Positions 54,147 through 63,785 of a DNA stretch of 64,000 bases are shown in pieces. The position numbers and the translations under genes were made by a program. Position 1 is the stretch's first letter; each line of letters begins with the position of its first letter. A model generated the notes under the pieces. That model was not told where the DNA came from, searched no databases, and saw only the letters and a list, made by a program, of their open reading frames with translations. The stretch is from Fluviispira multicolorata (lineage in GTDB: Bacteria; Bdellovibrionota_B; Oligoflexia; Silvanigrellales; Silvanigrellaceae): assembly GCF_009208585.1 (NCBI RefSeq), contig NZ_WFLN01000009.1, positions 62,001 to 126,000 on the forward strand, written 5' to 3'.

Positions 54147-56231
54147 TTACTCTGCCCAGATTTGTATTAAGAATGGGCTTATTTTCTGTAAATCACTGTT
54201 GAAAGTACAGGCGAACGCTGTCTTAGATCCGCAGAGATTCACAAGCTCGTCACCTCTACCAAGGTCAATAGTTTCATTTGCTTGTCTTTCATGCAACCAA
54301 AGAGTACCAAGAGCATCACTAAACCAATTGTAACATCTGAATGAAGTTTTTAAGCTAATTCCATCAGAATTCTTACTCGTGATTTTATATCCTTTATTTG
54401 GTTCTTTATTGCTCACATATTTTATAAAGAATTTTTTGTATCCACGTAAGTTGGTTGGAGAGAAGAAATCACTTGTCATTCTGTCTGATGAATAAACTCC
54501 TAACACATATCTTACAGGTCTCCAATTTGCTTCTGTAGAAGCAATAAGATTCCATGCTTTAATGTTATCAAGATCTGCTGAAGAATAATTAGATTTCTTT
54601 TCTTGTTCTTTACGAGAATTTGAATATTCGTTAAAACTATTTTGGCAACTTCCTTTGTTTTGATAGCATGTATCAGTAACATATTGGATTAATTCTTCTT
54701 CTCTTTGAGTTATATTAATCGCTTTTCCTACCACTTCTTTTTCATCAATTGTCAAACTTTCAAAAGAAGATTTATTTTTAATCCCTTGAGCAACGTTATG
54801 CTCACTTACAATTCTTTGACTTTCAGCACTGATATCATGTTTTATGTTTATAAATCCTTGGCTGTCTTGAGAGTATTTATTCAATGAACTGCTAATAAGT
54901 TTTCCATCTGAGTTTATTATATCAAGATTGCTGTAATCTACGACTTCATAACCACCCCGAGTAAATTTAACATTGCTTGATTCATCTGTGTATGAACTGA
55001 TATTTTCAAGTTGAGCTGGAAAACTTTCTGCTGCGTATGTTTGAATTTCTGCAAACATTTTATCACAGCTATTTATATCGGTTGGGCTGCAAGTTGTTGC
55101 GATTATTTTAGGTAATTCACGTGGATCTCCACCAAGTTGAATTGCTTTCACTTCGATAGTGACATTTTTTAGAGTCTCTTGGCTCATTGTGGAGAATTTA
55201 ACTTTCAGTTCAGGAGACATTCCCCCTTTAGCTCCTCCGCCAGTGCCTTTGGAAGGACTAATCATCTCTTTTACTTTGTCTATCGCTCCACTTTCTTTCA
55301 CTTTATCAACGATTCCAGAAATTTTACTTTTTGGTTTGTCGTCTTTTTTATCTTCTGTGCTTGCAGAGTTATCTGCTTTTTTAGTTTCTGTGCCTATAGA
55401 GCTATCCGCTTTTTTAGTTTCTGTATTTGTAGCGCTATCTACTTTTTTAGGTTCTGTATTTGTAGCGCTATCTACTTTTTTAGGTTCTGCTTTGGCTTCT
55501 GATTTATCATCTGACTTTAAATCTGCTTTTTTAGCACCAAAGCTAAATGGGTTAGGAATGCTTGCTCCTACAGATGCATCAAAGCTATTTTTGGTATCTG
55601 CATTGTTAAAGCGGAAAATGGTTGTGATAACTAAATTGGCTTCAGCATTTTGTTTAGCTATAACTTTATCCCCACAAATTTTATAGAAATCACCAGTGCT
55701 ATTTTGTAGGCTTTCATTATATTGATTATTAAGAATATAATTTTTATTTTCATTTATCTTGCCTAGAGTGTAGCTACCTTTAATTATTTTTATTGTCACT
55801 GTTCCTGTGCGAGATAGATTATTTGTGCTTGCTTCTCTTGCATAATTTGCTTCTGGTGAAATTGTGACGGGTACCCCTGAAACAGAAACAGGAATGGTTG
55901 CACTCACGCCTACACCAATTTTATTAAGCAGCTGTTGTTGGCTTAAGTCCATTTGATAGTCAATATTTGCAGAGGGATCCAATCTAAAATATGAAGTTTG
56001 ATTTTCAAGACAGCGATTTGCGGAAATCCCTGTTATGCTTTTAAAACCTTTACCAATGGAATCAAGACGATTAAAGTCACTATTTATATTTGCCTTTTGC
56101 ATAGTTGTACTGAAAGTACCAAATGCTTTAAGGCGGTTAGCACTCATGCTGTCGACAGAGTCAGATTTTTCTTGGCCGCAAGAAGTCAAAAATAAAGTGG
56201 TAAAAACAAAACTTTTTTGTATTATTCTCAT
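54147..56231 (-). CDS. Large lipoprotein with tandem repeat linker, function unknown
   Basis: 694 residues. The N-terminus is a lipoprotein signal (FLTSCGQEK, lipobox LTSC). Residues ~30-230 are a beta-rich domain with a CGD-containing segment (FYKICGDKVIAKQNAEANLV). A charged linker at ~240-300 is built of 11-residue repeats of the PKKVDSATNTE type, encoded by 33-bp DNA repeats. A Gly-rich stretch (GTGGGAKGG) and a C-terminal domain with several Cys and Trp follow. I do not recognise the family. AGGAG precedes the ATG. It lies 46 nt after the ABC ATPase gene on the same strand and may be cotranscribed with the ABC-2 exporter. Confidence 0.75.
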   Translation of the reverse strand: MRIIQKSFVFTTLFLTSCGQEKSDSVDSMSANRLKAFGTFSTTMQKANINSDFNRLDSIGKGFKSITGISANRCLENQTSYFRLDPSANIDYQMDLSQQQLLNKIGVGVSATIPVSVSGVPVTISPEANYAREASTNNLSRTGTVTIKIIKGSYTLGKINENKNYILNNQYNESLQNSTGDFYKICGDKVIAKQNAEANLVITTIFRFNNADTKNSFDASVGASIPNPFSFGAKKADLKSDDKSEAKAEPKKVDSATNTEPKKVDSATNTETKKADSSIGTETKKADNSASTEDKKDDKPKSKISGIVDKVKESGAIDKVKEMISPSKGTGGGAKGGMSPELKVKFSTMSQETLKNVTIEVKAIQLGGDPRELPKIIATTCSPTDINSCDKMFAEIQTYAAESFPAQLENISSYTDESSNVKFTRGGYEVVDYSNLDIINSDGKLISSSLNKYSQDSQGFINIKHDISAESQRIVSEHNVAQGIKNKSSFESLTIDEKEVVGKAINITQREEELIQYVTDTCYQNKGSCQNSFNEYSNSRKEQEKKSNYSSADLDNIKAWNLIASTEANWRPVRYVLGVYSSDRMTSDFFSPTNLRGYKKFFIKYVSNKEPNKGYKITSKNSDGISLKTSFRCYNWFSDALGTLWLHERQANETIDLGRGDELVNLCGSKTAFACTFNSDLQKISPFLIQIWAE
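55353..55484 (-). repeat. Four 33-bp tandem repeats in the lipoprotein gene
   Basis: Units at 55353-55385, 55386-55418, 55419-55451 and 55452-55484. The last two are identical and the first two diverged. Each unit is 11 codons, so unit gain or loss keeps the frame. Confidence 0.85.
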
Positions 56232-56277
56232 AAAATTAAGCTCCTATGTAATACAAAGAGCTTATCGGCAGTTTATT

Positions 56278-57279
56278 TTAGATCTTAATATTTCCGTCAT
56301 TGATTTTCATATAAACTTCTTCAAGTCCTGGAGATTCTGTAAAAATTTCTGAAATTCTTAAATGAAGTTTGTTTGAAATTTCACTTAATTTTCTTGAAGA
56401 TGTTAAGAAGGATGACATTTCTCCTTGCTCATAATTAATAGAGATTTTGAGATCACCAGTGCTACTCGATACATTTTTAACAGATTCAAAAATAATGGAG
56501 TTTTCTTTAAGATATTTTGAATTCGTTTCAATCCATTGCTTTACATTGGGGACTTCAATCAGGCATGAAACGCGATGTTTGCCACCCAGAGAAAGGAGTT
56601 CTTTATTCTCTTTTAAAGTAACTATTTCGCCATTTTTCATGATTGCTATGCGGCTGCAAAAATCTTCTGCTTCCTGTAGATAGTGTGTTGTGAGAATAAT
56701 GGTTAAACCATTTTGATGAAGTTCTTCTATAAATTTCCACATACTTTGTCTTAATTGGATATCTACCCCTGCAGTGGGCTCATCTAAAATAAGAATTTGT
56801 GGTTTATGAACGAGGGATCGTGCAATCATCATACGGCGCTTCATTCCACCGCTTAATTCACGCGTTGTTTTTTTTGAATGCTCTAGTAATTGCAATTTTT
56901 CTAATAAGAAATTGATCCAATTTTTATCTGGTTTCACGCCGGACAGTTTACTTTGAATACTAAGCATTGTTGGTAGGTTAAAAAATGAATCTGCAATTAA
57001 TTCTTGTTGAACAACACCTATCATTCGTTTTGTTTTTTCGGAGTTATTTGTGACACTTAAGCCATTGATAAAAACATCACCTGTTGTGGGTTTATTTACT
57101 CCTGCAAGTAAACTGATTATTGTTGTTTTTCCTGCCCCATTGTGACCGAGCAATGCAAAACATTCACCGCTTTTAATTGTTAGGTTGAGTGGTTTTAATG
57201 CTTGAAAGTGTTCACCCTTTGGCATTTTATAATTCTTAGTAACATTCTTTAACTCTATAGATATTGAATTATTATTCAT
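56278..57279 (-). CDS. ABC-2 type exporter, ATP-binding protein
   Basis: 333 residues. Walker A in LLGHNGAGKTTIISLLAG, signature ELSGGMKRRMMIARSL, Walker B ILILDEPTAGVDIQLR, H-loop ILTTHYLQEAE. The ABC cassette is followed by ~100 residues typical of drug/polysaccharide exporter ATPases. TGAGGTC precedes the ATG at 57279, which overlaps the permease stop by one base (TAATG), so the two are translationally coupled. A longer frame upstream (57462) lies inside the permease gene and is not used. Confidence 0.92.
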   Translation of the reverse strand: MNNNSISIELKNVTKNYKMPKGEHFQALKPLNLTIKSGECFALLGHNGAGKTTIISLLAGVNKPTTGDVFINGLSVTNNSEKTKRMIGVVQQELIADSFFNLPTMLSIQSKLSGVKPDKNWINFLLEKLQLLEHSKKTTRELSGGMKRRMMIARSLVHKPQILILDEPTAGVDIQLRQSMWKFIEELHQNGLTIILTTHYLQEAEDFCSRIAIMKNGEIVTLKENKELLSLGGKHRVSCLIEVPNVKQWIETNSKYLKENSIIFESVKNVSSSTGDLKISINYEQGEMSSFLTSSRKLSEISNKLHLRISEIFTESPGLEEVYMKINDGNIKI

Positions 57280-58100
57280 TATGACCTCAATCCAAATCCA
57301 GATTTTAATACTTGAATAGCAATTACTGATGAAATAATTAGAAAAATAGAAGAAACGCCAAATGATATAAGAGGTGTTGTATCCGACACTCCTAACATTG
57401 AATAACGAAACATACAAACAATATAAAAAATGGGATTTAAAAAGCGAATAAATTGTATCCACTCAGGAAATGAATTAAATGAAAAAAATACTCCAGAAAA
57501 AAAGACGAGTGGTTGAATAATAAATGAAAGAATGATCCCAATTTGTTCCCAAGATTTACAAATCGCACCGGCGGCGATTCCTAAGCTTCCAAAGATTCCA
57601 GTAGCTAAAATTATAGCTGCAACTAATGGAATGGGATTAAAAAATATAAAAGTGCCTGAACACAGTGATCCTGAAAAATATACAGCAATACCAACAATAA
57701 GTGATCTGATTATTGCACCGCAAACAAATGCAAACCACATTGCAAATGGAGTCAGGGGAGCCATTAACATATCAACAATTGTTCCCGTCCACTTCGATAT
57801 CATAATGCTGCTCATTGGGTTTTGAATGCCCGCATTGATGATTTCCATTGCCATAATACCAGGGATTAAGAACGTAATATAATTATAGCCATGCGTTAAA
57901 ATAGAATTATGTCCAGTCGACAACATTTTACCAATGGAGAGTCCAAATAAAGCAAAGTAAATGATTGAACTGCCTACGGGTGCTAAAATTGTTTGGGCAG
58001 GAACGGCAAAGAAGCGTCTAACTTCTCTTTCAAATACACCAAAGCCTGGTAACCAAGATTTAGAAATTACTTTTTTATTTAAATATTCATTTATATTCAT
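57279..58100 (-). CDS. ABC-2 type exporter, permease
   Basis: 273 residues with six predicted membrane helices and an ABC-2 core: FEREVRRFFAVPAQTILAPVGSSIIYFALFG, GIMAMEIINAGIQNPMSSIMISKWTGTIVDMLMAPLTP, and GAICKSWEQIGIILSFIIQPLVFFSGVFFSFNSFPEWIQFIRFLNPIFY, matching permeases of the YadH/NodJ/DrrB kind. It pairs with the ATPase downstream. Substrate unknown. AGGAAT precedes the ATG. Confidence 0.9.
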   Translation of the reverse strand: MNINEYLNKKVISKSWLPGFGVFEREVRRFFAVPAQTILAPVGSSIIYFALFGLSIGKMLSTGHNSILTHGYNYITFLIPGIMAMEIINAGIQNPMSSIMISKWTGTIVDMLMAPLTPFAMWFAFVCGAIIRSLIVGIAVYFSGSLCSGTFIFFNPIPLVAAIILATGIFGSLGIAAGAICKSWEQIGIILSFIIQPLVFFSGVFFSFNSFPEWIQFIRFLNPIFYIVCMFRYSMLGVSDTTPLISFGVSSIFLIISSVIAIQVLKSGFGLRS

Positions 58101-58118
58101 GAATTATTCCTATTCTTT

Positions 58119-61100
58119 TTACAGTTCAATTCTCAATGAAGACTGCCCATTTCCTTGCTTTTCAACGATAATCCGAGAGGCGATAGATTCTTTCAGAGCT
58201 TCAACATGACTGATAATTCCAACTTGTGTACCATTTGTGTGCAATGACTCAAGAGCACTCATTGTAATTTGTAACGTTGCTGGATCGAGGGTACCAAAAC
58301 CTTCGTCGAGTAAGATAGTTTCTACAGGCATTTTAACCGAGCGATAATCCGCAAGAGCAAGTGCAAGAGCAAGTGACACTAAAAAAATTTCTCCACCTGA
58401 CAATGTTTTAAAGGATCGTATTTCTTCTGCATGATAGCTGTCTTTGATTGCAAATGCGAGGCGAGGGGATCCATTGATATCCTGAGCAGGTGCTAAAGAA
58501 TATCTTTTTTCAAAGCGTGCCAGATGAATATTTGCTTTTGCAATAAGCTCTTCTAAATTTAGTATTTGGGCAAATTTTTTAAATTGATTGCCCTCTCCCA
58601 CCCCAATAAGTTGATGAAGCTTTAGCCAAGTTGAATATTCATGTTGAATTTTTTCAAGTTCACTTTGTATTTTTAAATTTCTTTTTTTATTTTCATCGTT
58701 ATTTATTAATTTTGCATAAATTTCATTGTTTTCTTTATATCTAATTGCGAGAAAATTCTCAGTTTTTTCTATTTCACTTATGAGATCAGTTTGAGTTTGC
58801 TCAGAAATAAAAACGGGTTTGATAGATATATGCTCTTTGATATCATTTTCTCGTTGTAGTTTTATTTCTGAAAATGATATTATATTTTTTTCAAAACTAT
58901 TTAATAAGTTATTAAATAAGATATATTGTTCATTAGATAATTGGAAAGACAAGATGTCTTCTTCTCTTTCCATATTTAATTCATGCAATTCAAAATTAAT
59001 TTGTTTTTCTAAATTTTCATTTTCAAAAGTCAAGTTTTTAAAATTACACCCCATATTATCAGATAAATAATTTAAATAAGTAACTTTTTTATTAAGCTCA
59101 ATGGATGTGTTTTCATATGTTTTTAAAATCCTTTCTGTTTCCTCTAGTTTTTTTATTAAACTAGATTCATAATTATCAGGATCTTCGCCATTTAAGTGAT
59201 TATTTATTTCAACTTTACAATTGGTGAGTAAGATATTAGAATGAGAAAGGTCTTTTTCTGCATTTTTAATGTTTTCACTAATACCTTCTATTTCAACTGA
59301 AAGTCTAATTATTTCATTGTTATTTACTTCTATTTTCTCTTCAATCTTTTTAAGACTTTCAAGAGTGTTATTAGTTTCAGATACTGATCTGTAATTTTGA
59401 ACTAAATTTATGTTTCTATTGATGAAAGAATCGACATGAAAATCTTTGCATTTATTTTGAATAATTCTTTTTAACTCTTCGCTTTTGGAAATATATATTT
59501 GTTTTTTATCTTTTTTTTCTGTATAATTTTCTTTTAATATATTGTATTTTTCATAACATTGCATCAAATGTGAATTTTTAAGATCTATTTCTTTACATTT
59601 ATCACTATAGATATTTTCATAATTTTTTAATTCTTCTAGTAGATTCTTTTCTTTAAAATCTTTCATATCTAAAAATTTTGATATTTGAGATTTAATCTCT
59701 TGTTCTTGTTTGAGAATTTGTTCATTTATAGCATTGAGTTCAGATTCTATTTTCTTTATGCTGAGTTCAATTGAGCTTTTTGTAGCTTCTGAAAATTTTA
59801 TTTTTGAATGTAACTCTAAATATTTTTTTTCACAATCTACTTTTAATAATGAAAGAGAGTTGTGCTTTTCTAAGACAGCTTGATCAACCGCCAAAAAAGT
59901 TTGATTTAGAAAATATGGATGTTCTTGACTGCCACATAATGGACAATCTTCTCCATTATTGAGATGATATCTTTTTTTTGCAATTTCCATTGCCCAAGAT
60001 AAATTAGATATTTCATCTTTTAACTTTTCAAGTTGTATTTGATTATCATGTAAAATATCTTTATATATTAAAATATTATTGTTTTCAATAGTGTGCTTTT
60101 CATTTAAAGAGTTTAGCTCAATTAAAATCTCTTGCTTTTTTAATATTTTTTCTTCATAAATCTGTTGCTTCCAAATAAGTTGAGTGATTGATTTTAGAAC
60201 ATCATTTATATGGTTTTTTTCAAGTTCGTATGATGAGATTTTCTCATTCGGATGAGCATAAGGTTTTATGAGTTCAAATATTTCAAGTTTTGCATTTTCA
60301 AAATCTTTTACGATAAATTCAAATTCATTTTCAGAGTTTATATATTCTGAATGATAAAACAAAAGTTCATTTTTGAGTGAGTCTAACAGCACTTCTTTTT
60401 CGCTTGTAGCAAATTGCTTATTCTGCTGTAAGTGGGTTAAAGCAATTTGCTTGATTTTTAGTTGATTAAATGAATGAGAAAGTATTTCTTTTTTAAAAAG
60501 AATATCATTTAATAGTCTATTTCTTTCTTGTTGTAAAGAACGGGCATTGTTAATCTCATTTTTTTTCGTTGAATAAAAAGCTTTTTTTGTAATTAAATCT
60601 TCTTTACACCTTACTAACTGATTATTTAATATTTTGTTTTCGTCATTTAATTTAGTAAGATTTACTTTGTTATCAAAAATGTTTTGCTTGATTTCTAAAA
60701 TATTTTTTTGAACAGTTTTTTTACTTAAAATAAATTCAATTGCTCTCTGAGCTTTTTTATAGTTATTTAATTTATCAAAATTAAATTGATGTTTATTTAT
60801 TTCAAGAATAAGATTGGTGTATTTTTCATTTGCTTCAAAATATTTTCTCTCTAGTTCTTCTTTTTTTTCAAACCACATTAAACTTTGATGAATAGTTTTG
60901 AGTTTTGCTTCTGTTGATAATATTTCAATTTTATTAATATTTTTAATATTTTTTAATTGACTTTCTTGCTCTTGTGTTAAGAGTAGCACTCCATTTAAGC
61001 TTGCAGATATGGATTTTAATTTTTCTTCCAAATCTTTTTTCTTATCAGAAGCTTTTTTACCAATTTCTTTATAAATTTCAGTGTTGGTTAAGCGCTCTAA

Positions 61101-61664
61101 TATTTCAGCACGTTCATCTTCATTTGCTTTTAAAAATGCAGCAAACTCTCCTTGAGCAAGTAAAACCATTCTTTTAAAGTCGTTGACGTTTAAATGTTCT
61201 AAAATCTTTTCAAAATACGGTTCGTAGAATTTTGGACGGTGATCGCTAATAATTTCAATAAATTCTTGGCTGCTCTCATCAAAATATTCTAATATTCGAC
61301 GCGGATCTTTAAAGTTTCCATCTGGTTTTTTGTATGCACGTTCACATTGCCAAGTGGCTCGATATTTTTTTAAAGAGTTATTTTCCAATTTTTGAAAGGT
61401 CAATTGTGCAAAAGCGATCGCAGTCCCTCGCGACATTATTTGTCGACAATCATTTTCAATATCTTTATCCGCTTTATTTTTTGTAAGACGGGGGGTTTGT
61501 CCAAATAAGGCTAAAGTCATGGCATCCATGAGAGTGGATTTTCCAGCACCTGTTGGTCCCATAATAAGAAAAATAGGCGCACCTTGAAGATCTTTTACAA
61601 AATCAATGCTGTGTCGACCATAAAGAGAATTGAGATTTTCAAGTTCAATTTTCAATAATTTCAA
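58119..61664 (-). CDS. sbcC: Exonuclease subunit SbcC (Rad50-like ATPase)
   Basis: 1181 residues. N-terminal Walker A MGPTGAGKSTLMDAM, two long coiled-coil arms, a zinc hook CPLCGS near the middle (in NGEDCPLCGSQEHP), and the C-terminal signature LSGGEIFLVSLALALALAD with Walker B ILLDEGFGTLD. With SbcD it forms an ATP-dependent nuclease that opens hairpins and processes DNA ends. The start is a TTG at 61664 with AAAGGT ahead; no ATG is in position. It follows sbcD by 12 nt. Confidence 0.96.
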   Translation of the reverse strand: MKLLKIELENLNSLYGRHSIDFVKDLQGAPIFLIMGPTGAGKSTLMDAMTLALFGQTPRLTKNKADKDIENDCRQIMSRGTAIAFAQLTFQKLENNSLKKYRATWQCERAYKKPDGNFKDPRRILEYFDESSQEFIEIISDHRPKFYEPYFEKILEHLNVNDFKRMVLLAQGEFAAFLKANEDERAEILERLTNTEIYKEIGKKASDKKKDLEEKLKSISASLNGVLLLTQEQESQLKNIKNINKIEILSTEAKLKTIHQSLMWFEKKEELERKYFEANEKYTNLILEINKHQFNFDKLNNYKKAQRAIEFILSKKTVQKNILEIKQNIFDNKVNLTKLNDENKILNNQLVRCKEDLITKKAFYSTKKNEINNARSLQQERNRLLNDILFKKEILSHSFNQLKIKQIALTHLQQNKQFATSEKEVLLDSLKNELLFYHSEYINSENEFEFIVKDFENAKLEIFELIKPYAHPNEKISSYELEKNHINDVLKSITQLIWKQQIYEEKILKKQEILIELNSLNEKHTIENNNILIYKDILHDNQIQLEKLKDEISNLSWAMEIAKKRYHLNNGEDCPLCGSQEHPYFLNQTFLAVDQAVLEKHNSLSLLKVDCEKKYLELHSKIKFSEATKSSIELSIKKIESELNAINEQILKQEQEIKSQISKFLDMKDFKEKNLLEELKNYENIYSDKCKEIDLKNSHLMQCYEKYNILKENYTEKKDKKQIYISKSEELKRIIQNKCKDFHVDSFINRNINLVQNYRSVSETNNTLESLKKIEEKIEVNNNEIIRLSVEIEGISENIKNAEKDLSHSNILLTNCKVEINNHLNGEDPDNYESSLIKKLEETERILKTYENTSIELNKKVTYLNYLSDNMGCNFKNLTFENENLEKQINFELHELNMEREEDILSFQLSNEQYILFNNLLNSFEKNIISFSEIKLQRENDIKEHISIKPVFISEQTQTDLISEIEKTENFLAIRYKENNEIYAKLINNDENKKRNLKIQSELEKIQHEYSTWLKLHQLIGVGEGNQFKKFAQILNLEELIAKANIHLARFEKRYSLAPAQDINGSPRLAFAIKDSYHAEEIRSFKTLSGGEIFLVSLALALALADYRSVKMPVETILLDEGFGTLDPATLQITMSALESLHTNGTQVGIISHVEALKESIASRIIVEKQGNGQSSLRIEL

Positions 61665-61676
61665 TATTTAATACCT

Positions 61677-62954
61677 TTATAGATTTTCATTGGATAATAA
61701 ACTTCTAAATGCAGATAGAAGATTTTCGTCCACAGCTTGATTTTTTAACTCACATATTTTTACAAAAACCTCTTCAACCGTCAATTGTTTTAATGATTTT
61801 TCTTGAGAAAATAAATTTTTATTTTGTTTTTTATGAATTGGAGTTTGCTTTATTTGAGAAATAATAGGAATTAATTTTGAAAACTGACTTTCAATAAAAT
61901 GAGATTGATTTTCATTGTTATTTGTTTGTAGTGAAAAATAGGATTCAATTTGTTTACGTATTTGATAATCAATTCCTATAGTATATGACTCGACACTAAT
62001 TTGTAGACTTAGAAATGGTGGAAGTGGTGTTTCCCATTTTAAATTTTTTATTTTTGCATAGATCTCATCAATTTCACCTTTAAGTTCTACAATATTTCTG
62101 AGAATAGGGACTTTTAATTTTTCGACTTGAGGGACATTATTCGCTTTATCAATATTTATTATAAAGACGGAGCGATCTGTTTTAGATTCTTTTATTGATA
62201 GAGAAATGGGTGAGCCACTGTAATAGGCATTTGAGTTTTCAATTTTATATGAACGATGTACGTGGCCAAGAGCAATATAACAAAATCTTGAGTCAAAAAT
62301 TTCTTTGGGAAGATTTCCTAGAGTGCCTATCATATGGACTTCTAGTGGGGAATCGTCTCTTTCACTTCCAGTGCAAGCCATATGTCCTGTTGCAATAAGT
62401 GGTACATTTTTATTTATCTCTTCAGCTTTATCAGCAAGTTTTTTGTAGAGTTCAGTGAATTTATTTTTGAAATCAGTTTGAATTTCTTTCTCAGATAAAA
62501 ATGCAGTTCGAACTCCTAAACGGAATTCGTGAATGTAAGGGACTGCTGCAATTATTAATTCAATTTCATTATTTTTAGAATATATGGGACAAAGATATCT
62601 TTCTAAATTTTGACTATCACCCGAAAATCCGCCAACCACGAAGACATCGAGAAGTTTTAGCAATTCAGCGGGCGCATCGAGCCGTGATGGAGAATCATGG
62701 TTACCACCTAAAATAATTACTTTTTTTACTTTTGTTTTTTGAGAAACTTGAAATAAAAACTGATAATAACATTTATGTGCTTCGGAGGATGGTTGCGTTT
62801 GATCAAATATATCGCCAGCAATTAAAAGAATATCGATTTCTATTGTAATTAAAGTTTCGATGAGCCATTTTAGAAAATACTGATGATCCTCTTCTCTGCT
62901 CACTCCTTCATAGGTTGCACCTAGATGCCAATCGGATGTGTGTAAAATTTTCAT
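61677..62954 (-). CDS. sbcD: Exonuclease subunit SbcD (Mre11-like nuclease)
   Basis: 425 residues. Metallophosphoesterase motifs in order: TSDWHLG, LLIAGDIFDQ, LGGNHDSPSR, ATGHMA and LGHVHRSY. The C-terminal part (~290-425) contains a capping domain and a divergent tail. It is the nuclease partner of the SbcC ATPase encoded directly downstream. Confidence 0.96.
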   Translation of the reverse strand: MKILHTSDWHLGATYEGVSREEDHQYFLKWLIETLITIEIDILLIAGDIFDQTQPSSEAHKCYYQFLFQVSQKTKVKKVIILGGNHDSPSRLDAPAELLKLLDVFVVGGFSGDSQNLERYLCPIYSKNNEIELIIAAVPYIHEFRLGVRTAFLSEKEIQTDFKNKFTELYKKLADKAEEINKNVPLIATGHMACTGSERDDSPLEVHMIGTLGNLPKEIFDSRFCYIALGHVHRSYKIENSNAYYSGSPISLSIKESKTDRSVFIINIDKANNVPQVEKLKVPILRNIVELKGEIDEIYAKIKNLKWETPLPPFLSLQISVESYTIGIDYQIRKQIESYFSLQTNNNENQSHFIESQFSKLIPIISQIKQTPIHKKQNKNLFSQEKSLKQLTVEEVFVKICELKNQAVDENLLSAFRSLLSNENL

Positions 62955-62990
62955 ATCTTTTACTCATTTTAAGCCTGGATTTTTTTACAT

Positions 62991-63743
62991 TTAATTTTTA
63001 TATTCCTGCGCTTTTTTTCTGAGATCTTCTGGAGTGGTATTTTTAAATGTAATAAACTCTTCGGATATTGGATCTTCTTCAAGTTGATCTGCGAGTTTAT
63101 CATAACATTTAGATATTTTTTCAATGGCTTGTTTTTTTAGATCGGTGTATTGACCGTAGTTTTTGACCAGAGATAAATATCTCGCCAGTGATGCGGAGTA
63201 CTGATCTTTCCTCCAATAAAAATTGGCGATAAAGTCTTCATGTTCTGCAATACGACGGTTTAATATTTCGATTCTTTCACGAACATCTTTTTCATATTCA
63301 GATTTTGGAAAGTTTTTGAGATAGAATAAATATTTTGCCATTGCTTTTTTGGCGTTGAGTTGCTCTTTATCAATTGCTGTTGGTGCTTGATAATCGTAAG
63401 AAACACCAATTCGATAATGCGCTAATGAAACGCTTGGATTGCTTGGGTTTTTACGTATGAAGTCTTCATATGCTGCTATACATTCTGGGTACCGATCCGA
63501 TTGATAATAGGCATCGGCTTGCATAAGTTCAGCTTCAATATTAAATTTTGAATAAGGATAACGTGTTTTATACTCATCAACGTTGTTAATTACTTCACTC
63601 CAAGACTTGTCATTATACTCTACACGTATGAGAGTAATCCCATCATCTTGAGACATTTCGCCAATAGGTATGGTTTGGCATGAATTTAACATTATTAACG
63701 AACTGCTCAATGTAATAATGGATATAAATGTACTGATTTTCAT
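62991..63743 (-). CDS. bamD: Outer-membrane assembly lipoprotein BamD
   Basis: 250 residues. The lipoprotein signal ends in LNSCQT (lipobox). TPR-like repeats of the YfiO/BamD type follow: YPYSKFNIEAELMQADAYYQSDRYPECIAAYEDFIRKNPSNPSVSLAHYRIGVSYD, KYLFYLKNFPKSEYEKDVRERI and EDFIANFYWRKDQYSASLARY. It is part of the BAM complex that inserts beta-barrel proteins and supports a Gram-negative envelope. Confidence 0.92.
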   Translation of the reverse strand: MKISTFISIITLSSSLIMLNSCQTIPIGEMSQDDGITLIRVEYNDKSWSEVINNVDEYKTRYPYSKFNIEAELMQADAYYQSDRYPECIAAYEDFIRKNPSNPSVSLAHYRIGVSYDYQAPTAIDKEQLNAKKAMAKYLFYLKNFPKSEYEKDVRERIEILNRRIAEHEDFIANFYWRKDQYSASLARYLSLVKNYGQYTDLKKQAIEKISKCYDKLADQLEEDPISEEFITFKNTTPEDLRKKAQEYKN

Positions 63744-63785
63744 CTTGAGTTCTTTTCTTTTAAAAGCAATAAGCTGAGCTTGTTA

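Noticed and set aside
55159-55686. Plus-strand open frames opposite the lipoprotein repeats
   Set aside because: The hydrophobic repeated peptide is the antisense reading of the 33-bp repeats; the minus-strand frame has a lipobox, a good ribosome-binding site and covers 694 codons.
57280-57462. Upstream extension of the exporter ATPase
   Set aside because: It lies wholly inside the permease gene; the ATG at 57279 overlaps the permease stop by one base and has TGAGGTC ahead.
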